Part shown: positions 7,107-10,089 of the stretch, piece after piece | How positions within the stretch are numbered: the stretch's first letter is position 1 | Layout of the letters: the number at the start of each line of letters is the position of its first letter | From: Alistipes sp. | GTDB lineage: Bacteria > Bacteroidota > Bacteroidia > Bacteroidales > Rikenellaceae | DNA length: 10,089 nt | Direction: 5' to 3' | Assembly (NCBI GenBank): GCA_017561105.1 | Contig: JAFZDR010000220.1 | Span: 1-10,089 of the forward strand | Notes under the pieces: generated by a model | What the model was told of the DNA's origin: nothing | Database searches by the model: none | The model's input: only the letters and a program-made list of their open reading frames with translations | Program-made: the position numbers and the translations under genes

Positions 7107-8276
7107 TTACTCTTTGTAGAGTAAATATTTTCTGCGCAACTCTTTGTAAGCCTCCAAATCCTTTTGCCATACGGCTTTAATCTCATCGGCCGACTTACCT
7201 GCCATAATCATATCGTAGACATAATCAGCACCTACCAAACGCATAAAGTGATACTTCTTCTTGCCGAAGAACTCATCGCCACCACCAAAGCGGTTGTAGG
7301 CATCAATTACATATTTCAAAGTGAAGCCCTCCTTGATAACCTGCTCTTTAGGGATGTTGCGAAGGTCAACTCCGTGGCACACCTTGTCGAGGTGCTTAGG
7401 ATTTGTTGCACCCTCAATCGAGCGTGGAATATACGAGAAACCTGTCGGAGCAATATCTGGATGACCATACGCCTCGAAGCCGAACTCGGTACCGCGAGCC
7501 TCCGAGAATACTGTACCCTCGATCAAACACGACGAAGGGTAGAGGTATACCGCCTGCATAGTGCGTACATTTGGGCCCGGCTTGATAGGCAACTGGTAGC
7601 GAGTCTGGTGAGTGTAGTTCTTACACTTTACAACCTCGATATCGATTTTTGGATACCAACCCTCGCCTGCTGCCATATTTGCAAGCTCGCCCATAGTCAA
7701 TCCGTGTACTACAGGAATTGGCAACGCGCCCACAAACGAAGCTCGCTTCATATCGAGAATAGGGCCGTCGACATACATTCCGTTAGGGTTTGGACGATCC
7801 ATAACAACCAACTTCTTGCCCTCCTGTGCGAGTGCATCGAAGGTGTAGAGCATGGTTACATAGTAGGTGAAGAATCTCACGCCCACATCCTGGATATCGA
7901 ATACCAAGACATCGAACTGCTTTGCCTGCTCAACCGACATTTTGCGATTTTTGCCATAGAGCGACCAAACGGGGATGCTGACACCATTCTTTTCGTATGA
8001 AGATGAGCTCACTTTAGCTCCCGCATCGGCCTTGCCGCTTAAACCGTGCTCCGGTGTGGCGATAGCTACGATATTGATTCCCTCCTCGATCATTACGTCG
8101 ATCAGGTGGCGCTCGTAATTCTTACCCACAAGTGCCGAATAGTTGGTCAATACGCAGACCTTCTTGTCCTTCAAAATAGGTTTCCAAACATTAACACGCT
8201 CTGCACCGCAAATTGGTCGTGCACTCGCTGCAACGAAGCTAAAGAGTGCGACTGCTAAAATTGCTAATTTTTTCAT
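7107..8276 (-). CDS. namZ: Exo-beta-N-acetylmuramidase NamZ (DUF1343, GH171), secreted
   Basis: 389 residues from ATG 8276. The open frame extends 20 codons further upstream, but that extension lacks family similarity and would bury the signal peptide. Residues 1-19 are a Sec signal (M-K-K, a hydrophobic core, then A-S-A before Arg20), with no lipobox, so the enzyme is probably periplasmic. Family motifs: L-T-N-Y-S at 43-47, A-T-P-E-H-G-L at 73-79 (Glu77 is the likely catalytic acid), F-D-I-Q-D-V-G-V-R-F at 126-135, D-R-P-N-P-N-G at 160-166, and Y-P-S-S-C-L-I-E-G-T with R-G-T-E-F from 246 to 265. The family releases N-acetylmuramic acid from the non-reducing ends of peptidoglycan fragments, for turnover or recycling. 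It starts 46 nt after prfB with no promoter seen between, so it is probably cotranscribed with prfB. The link to neighbours appears operonic rather than functional. Confidence 0.92.
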   Translation of the reverse strand: MKKLAILAVALFSFVAASARPICGAERVNVWKPILKDKKVCVLTNYSALVGKNYERHLIDVMIEEGINIVAIATPEHGLSGKADAGAKVSSSSYEKNGVSIPVWSLYGKNRKMSVEQAKQFDVLVFDIQDVGVRFFTYYVTMLYTFDALAQEGKKLVVMDRPNPNGMYVDGPILDMKRASFVGALPIPVVHGLTMGELANMAAGEGWYPKIDIEVVKCKNYTHQTRYQLPIKPGPNVRTMQAVYLYPSSCLIEGTVFSEARGTEFGFEAYGHPDIAPTGFSYIPRSIEGATNPKHLDKVCHGVDLRNIPKEQVIKEGFTLKYVIDAYNRFGGGDEFFGKKKYHFMRLVGADYVYDMIMAGKSADEIKAVWQKDLEAYKELRRKYLLYKE

Positions 8277-8322
8277 AATGTAGTTTAAAAATTTTAGGTT
8301 TATTATTGTGTTTATATCTCTA

Positions 8323-9433
8323 TTATTGTCCGCCAAACTCCATTAAGTAGGCCTTTATGAATGCATCCAAATCGCCGTCGAGTACGCCATCGCAGTCGGT
8401 TGTCTGATGGCCGGTGCGATGATCCTTAACTCGCCTGTCGTCGAGCACATACGAGCGAATTTGCGAGCCCCACTCAATCTTCTTTTTATCCGCCTCGATA
8501 GCCTGTTGTGTTGCGCGACGCTTTTCGAGCTCGTACTGATAGAGCTTTGAGCGCAAAATACGCATCGCATTCTCCTTGTTTATCAGCTGCGAGCGGGTCT
8601 CCTGATTTTCGATAACATAGTTTATCTCCTCGCCCGTCTGCTCATCCTTGAAGTGGTAGCGCAAGCGAGCTGCAGTCTCGACCTTATTTACATTCTGACC
8701 TCCTGCGCCGCTCGAGCGGAATGTCTCCCACTCGATGTTGGCAGGGTTTACCACAACCTCGATAGTGTCATCTACGGCGGGTGTTACAGCCACCGACGCA
8801 AAGGTTGTTTGTCGCTTGTTGTTGGCATTAAATGGCGAGAGTCGCACCAAACGATGAACGCCATTTTCGCTCTTGAGATAGCCGTATGCGAAGTCGCCTT
8901 CAACCTCCATTGTGCACGATTTTACACCCACCTCGTCGCCCTCCTGGAAGTCGAGCATCTTCACTTTGTAGCCGTGAGCCTCACACCAACGAGTGTACAT
9001 TCGCAACAACATCGATGCCCAATCCAACGCCTCGGTACCGCCTGCACCTGCGTTGATATCGACGATAGCGCCCATCTTGTCCTCCTCGCCCGAGAGCATG
9101 TTGCGGAGTTCGAGCTTCTCTACAAGCTCCATCGCTCTTGCGTAGGCAGCCTCGGCCTCCTCCTCGCTTGCAAGCCCCTCGCTCACAAACTCGGGCATCA
9201 GCTCCACCTCATCGACGCTTTTGCGTACCTCGTCGTAGCCTTCAACCCAGCTCTTTATGCCCGCCACCTTGCGCAACTGCTCCTGCGCCTTCTCGGGGTT
9301 ATCCCAGAAGTCGGGAGCCAAAGTCTTCTCCTCCTCGTTTTGGAGGTCTATTCTTCTCTGGTCGATGTCAAAGGCACCTCCCCAGCGTGTCCAGACGCCT
9401 TACAATCTCCTTTATAGCCTCAGCTTGAATCAT
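8323..9433 (-). CDS. prfB: Peptide chain release factor 2, made by programmed +1 frameshift
   Basis: Ends translation at UGA and UAA. The full product is 369 residues. Translation starts at ATG 9433 and reads 21 codons (M-I-Q-A-E-A-I-K-E-I...) to CTT at 9373-9371, where an in-frame TGA (9370-9368) follows. A +1 shift skips the T at 9370 and resumes with GAC (9369-9367), giving L-D-I-D-Q-R-R. The second frame runs to TAA at 8325-8323. The 369 aa are close to E. coli RF2 (365). S-P-F at 199-201 is the RF2 stop-recognition tripeptide (RF1 has PxT) and G-A-G-G-Q at 242-246 is the hydrolysis loop. A simple ORF call opens this gene only at a TTG (9321) and loses 37 residues. It heads the minus-strand group, followed by namZ. 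Confidence 0.96.
9367..9383 (-). promoter_or_regulatory. prfB programmed +1 frameshift site with SD-like stimulator
   Basis: On the minus strand the bases read GGGGAGG TGC CTT TGA C. CTT TGA C is the canonical RF2 slippery site. The GGAGG core lies 3 nt before CTT, the same spacing as AGGGGG-TAT-CTT in E. coli. When RF2 is scarce the ribosome pauses at TGA and slips +1, so RF2 controls its own synthesis. The frames on both sides encode the expected RF2 sequence, which rules out a random sequencing error. Confidence 0.95.
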
Positions 9434-9463
9434 ATTGTTGGTGTTAATCTTTGTTTCGTTCTG

Positions 9464-9471
9464 CAAAATTA
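9464..9471 (-). promoter_or_regulatory. -7 box (TAATTTTG) for prfB
   Basis: The minus strand reads TAATTTTG, a full TAnnTTTG match, 30 nt before the prfB ATG at 9433, leaving a leader of about 25 nt. The surrounding sequence is very AT-rich, which raises the chance of a coincidental match, and no -33 TTTG is seen at the usual spacing. Confidence 0.6.
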
Positions 9472-9693
9472 GAAATTAAAAATGTAAAATTAAAGAATGT
9501 TGCCGACAAAAAAAATAATCTCTTTGCGCTATTGAAAGTGCGCCCTGGCGTCGCAAGTGATAATGGCAGAGTTGAGAAAGTTTTTTTAGATGATATTGGA
9601 GTGTCGGTGATATTCCTAACAACAGCTAATAATCCCTTAATAACCTTTGGAAAACTTTTCCGATTTTTCTCTTCCTTATTTCGGTTTTTTTAC

Positions 9694-9701
9694 TATCTTT
9701 G
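9694..9701 (+). promoter_or_regulatory. -7 box (TATCTTTG) for the V/A-type ATP synthase operon
   Basis: TATCTTTG fits the Bacteroidetes -7 consensus and is the same octamer as before rmuC. It overlaps a perfect palindrome, CTTTGCAAAG (9697-9706). The ATG of the ATPase gene is 77 nt downstream, so the leader is about 70 nt. The leader contains a small hairpin, ACGCG-TATG-CGCGT (9712-9725), and ends in an A-rich run just before the start codon. Confidence 0.72.
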
Positions 9702-9778
9702 CAAAGAATTTACGCGTATGCGCGTGCAAACATTGAATTAAAATAGACTAACATATAAAATCAATCAACTAAAAAACT

Positions 9779-10089
9779 ATGGAGAATAAACTTAAAGAGT
9801 TGACCGATCGCCTTTATGGTGAGGGTTTGGAGAAGGGTCGCGTTGAGGCGGACCGTTTGGTTGCCGAGGCTAAGGAGAAGGCTGCCAAAATTTTGGCTGA
9901 TGCTGCTGCCGAGGCTGAGCAGATCGTAAAGAAGGCTGAGGCTAAGGCTGCCGATACCGAGAAGAATTCGATGACTGAGATTCAGTTGGCAGGTCGTCAG
10001 GCTGTAGCTAAGATTAAGAACGAGTTGGCGGGTGTTATCATCGCAAAGACATCTACCGAGGCTGTTAAGTCTGCTGCTGTTGATGCAGA
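9779..10089 (+). CDS. V/A-type ATP synthase subunit E, N-terminal part
   Basis: The first 103 codons of a gene that continues past the window. It begins M-E-N-K-L-K-E-L-T-D-R-L-Y and proceeds as a long helix very rich in Ala, Glu and Lys, the expected N-terminal coiled coil of the peripheral stalk subunit E. This subunit pairs with the G/H subunit to hold the catalytic A3B3 head against the membrane sector. In Bacteroidales the E gene is typically first in the V-type ATPase operon, which agrees with the promoter directly upstream and no gene between. The A-rich sequence before the ATG suits SD-poor initiation. Low-complexity Ala/Glu helices can mimic other coiled coils, but the start, the conserved opening residues and the context favour this call. 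Confidence 0.85.
   Translation, partial: MENKLKELTDRLYGEGLEKGRVEADRLVAEAKEKAAKILADAAAEAEQIVKKAEAKAADTEKNSMTEIQLAGRQAVAKIKNELAGVIIAKTSTEAVKSAAVDA

Larger units (their letters stand above)
9434..9778. other. Divergent intergenic region, prfB / V-ATPase operon
   Basis: 345 nt without a convincing gene. It carries a -7 box for prfB at 9464-9471 (minus) and one for the ATPase operon at 9694-9701 (plus). Between them lie about 220 nt, AT-rich except for a GC-richer patch near 9539-9560 (GTGCGCCCTGGCGTCGCAAG). A small palindrome, GGAAAA-C-TTTTCC, is at 9649-9661. An open plus frame at 9451-9741 crosses both promoters and is judged spurious. Confidence 0.6.

Noticed and set aside
7164..8000. Long plus-strand frame of 278 codons opposite namZ
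   Set aside because: Shadow of namZ, which carries a full set of family motifs and a signal peptide.
8277..8336. N-terminal extension of namZ to 8336
   Set aside because: It would overlap the prfB stop and place 20 polar residues before a clear Sec signal beginning M-K-K.
8653..9417. Plus-strand frame of 254 codons opposite prfB
   Set aside because: Shadow of prfB, including its frameshift region; no independent start signal or domain.
9539..9560. GC-richer patch considered as a tRNA or structured RNA
   Set aside because: No cloverleaf can be drawn; only weak stems of 4-5 bp with bulges are possible.
9451..9741. Plus-strand open frame of 96 codons between prfB and the ATPase gene
   Set aside because: It starts inside the prfB leader, runs across both promoter boxes, reads AT-rich low-complexity sequence (many K, N, F) and shows no domain; it is most likely chance.

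Overview
The window looks like chromosomal housekeeping DNA from a member of the Bacteroidales. The reasons are several TAnnTTTG-type -7 promoter boxes, AT-rich gene starts with few Shine-Dalgarno sequences, a fimbrillin-like lipoprotein, a NamZ/DUF1343 muramidase and a V/A-type ATP synthase operon. Codon preference (GAG, AAG) and gene content suggest the Rikenellaceae, perhaps Alistipes-like, but the genus is a guess.

Layout. Positions 1-116 are the 3' end of a C4 zinc-ribbon protein gene, closed by a strong hairpin terminator (150-192). Next is a plus-strand cluster: rmuC (381-1667), a 50-codon ORF (1657-1809) and a gene for a 1084-residue lipoprotein (1809-5063). These three reading frames overlap end to start, by 11 nt and by 1 nt, so they look like one translationally coupled unit. 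The lipoprotein joins two fimbrillin-like domains, a beta-sandwich-like segment and a C-terminal endonuclease/exonuclease/phosphatase (EEP) domain with all its catalytic motifs visible. A hairpin at 5067-5092 serves as a shared terminator against the convergent minus-strand group.

The minus-strand group, in transcription order, is prfB (release factor 2, 9433-8323), namZ (exo-N-acetylmuramidase, 8276-7107) and dnaG (primase, 7073-5094). prfB needs a programmed +1 frameshift at CTT TGA C (9373-9367); without it the first 21 codons are lost from the annotation. dnaG has its own -7 box only 6 nt before the ATG, which suggests a leaderless or nearly leaderless mRNA. A divergent intergenic region (9434-9778) separates prfB from the V/A-type ATP synthase subunit E gene, which starts at 9779 and runs off the window.

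The genes cover replication priming, translation termination, wall-glycan turnover, genome maintenance and energy metabolism. The least ordinary parts are the multidomain EEP lipoprotein with its small coupled upstream ORF, and the recoding site in prfB. I saw no mobile element, CRISPR array, tRNA or rRNA.
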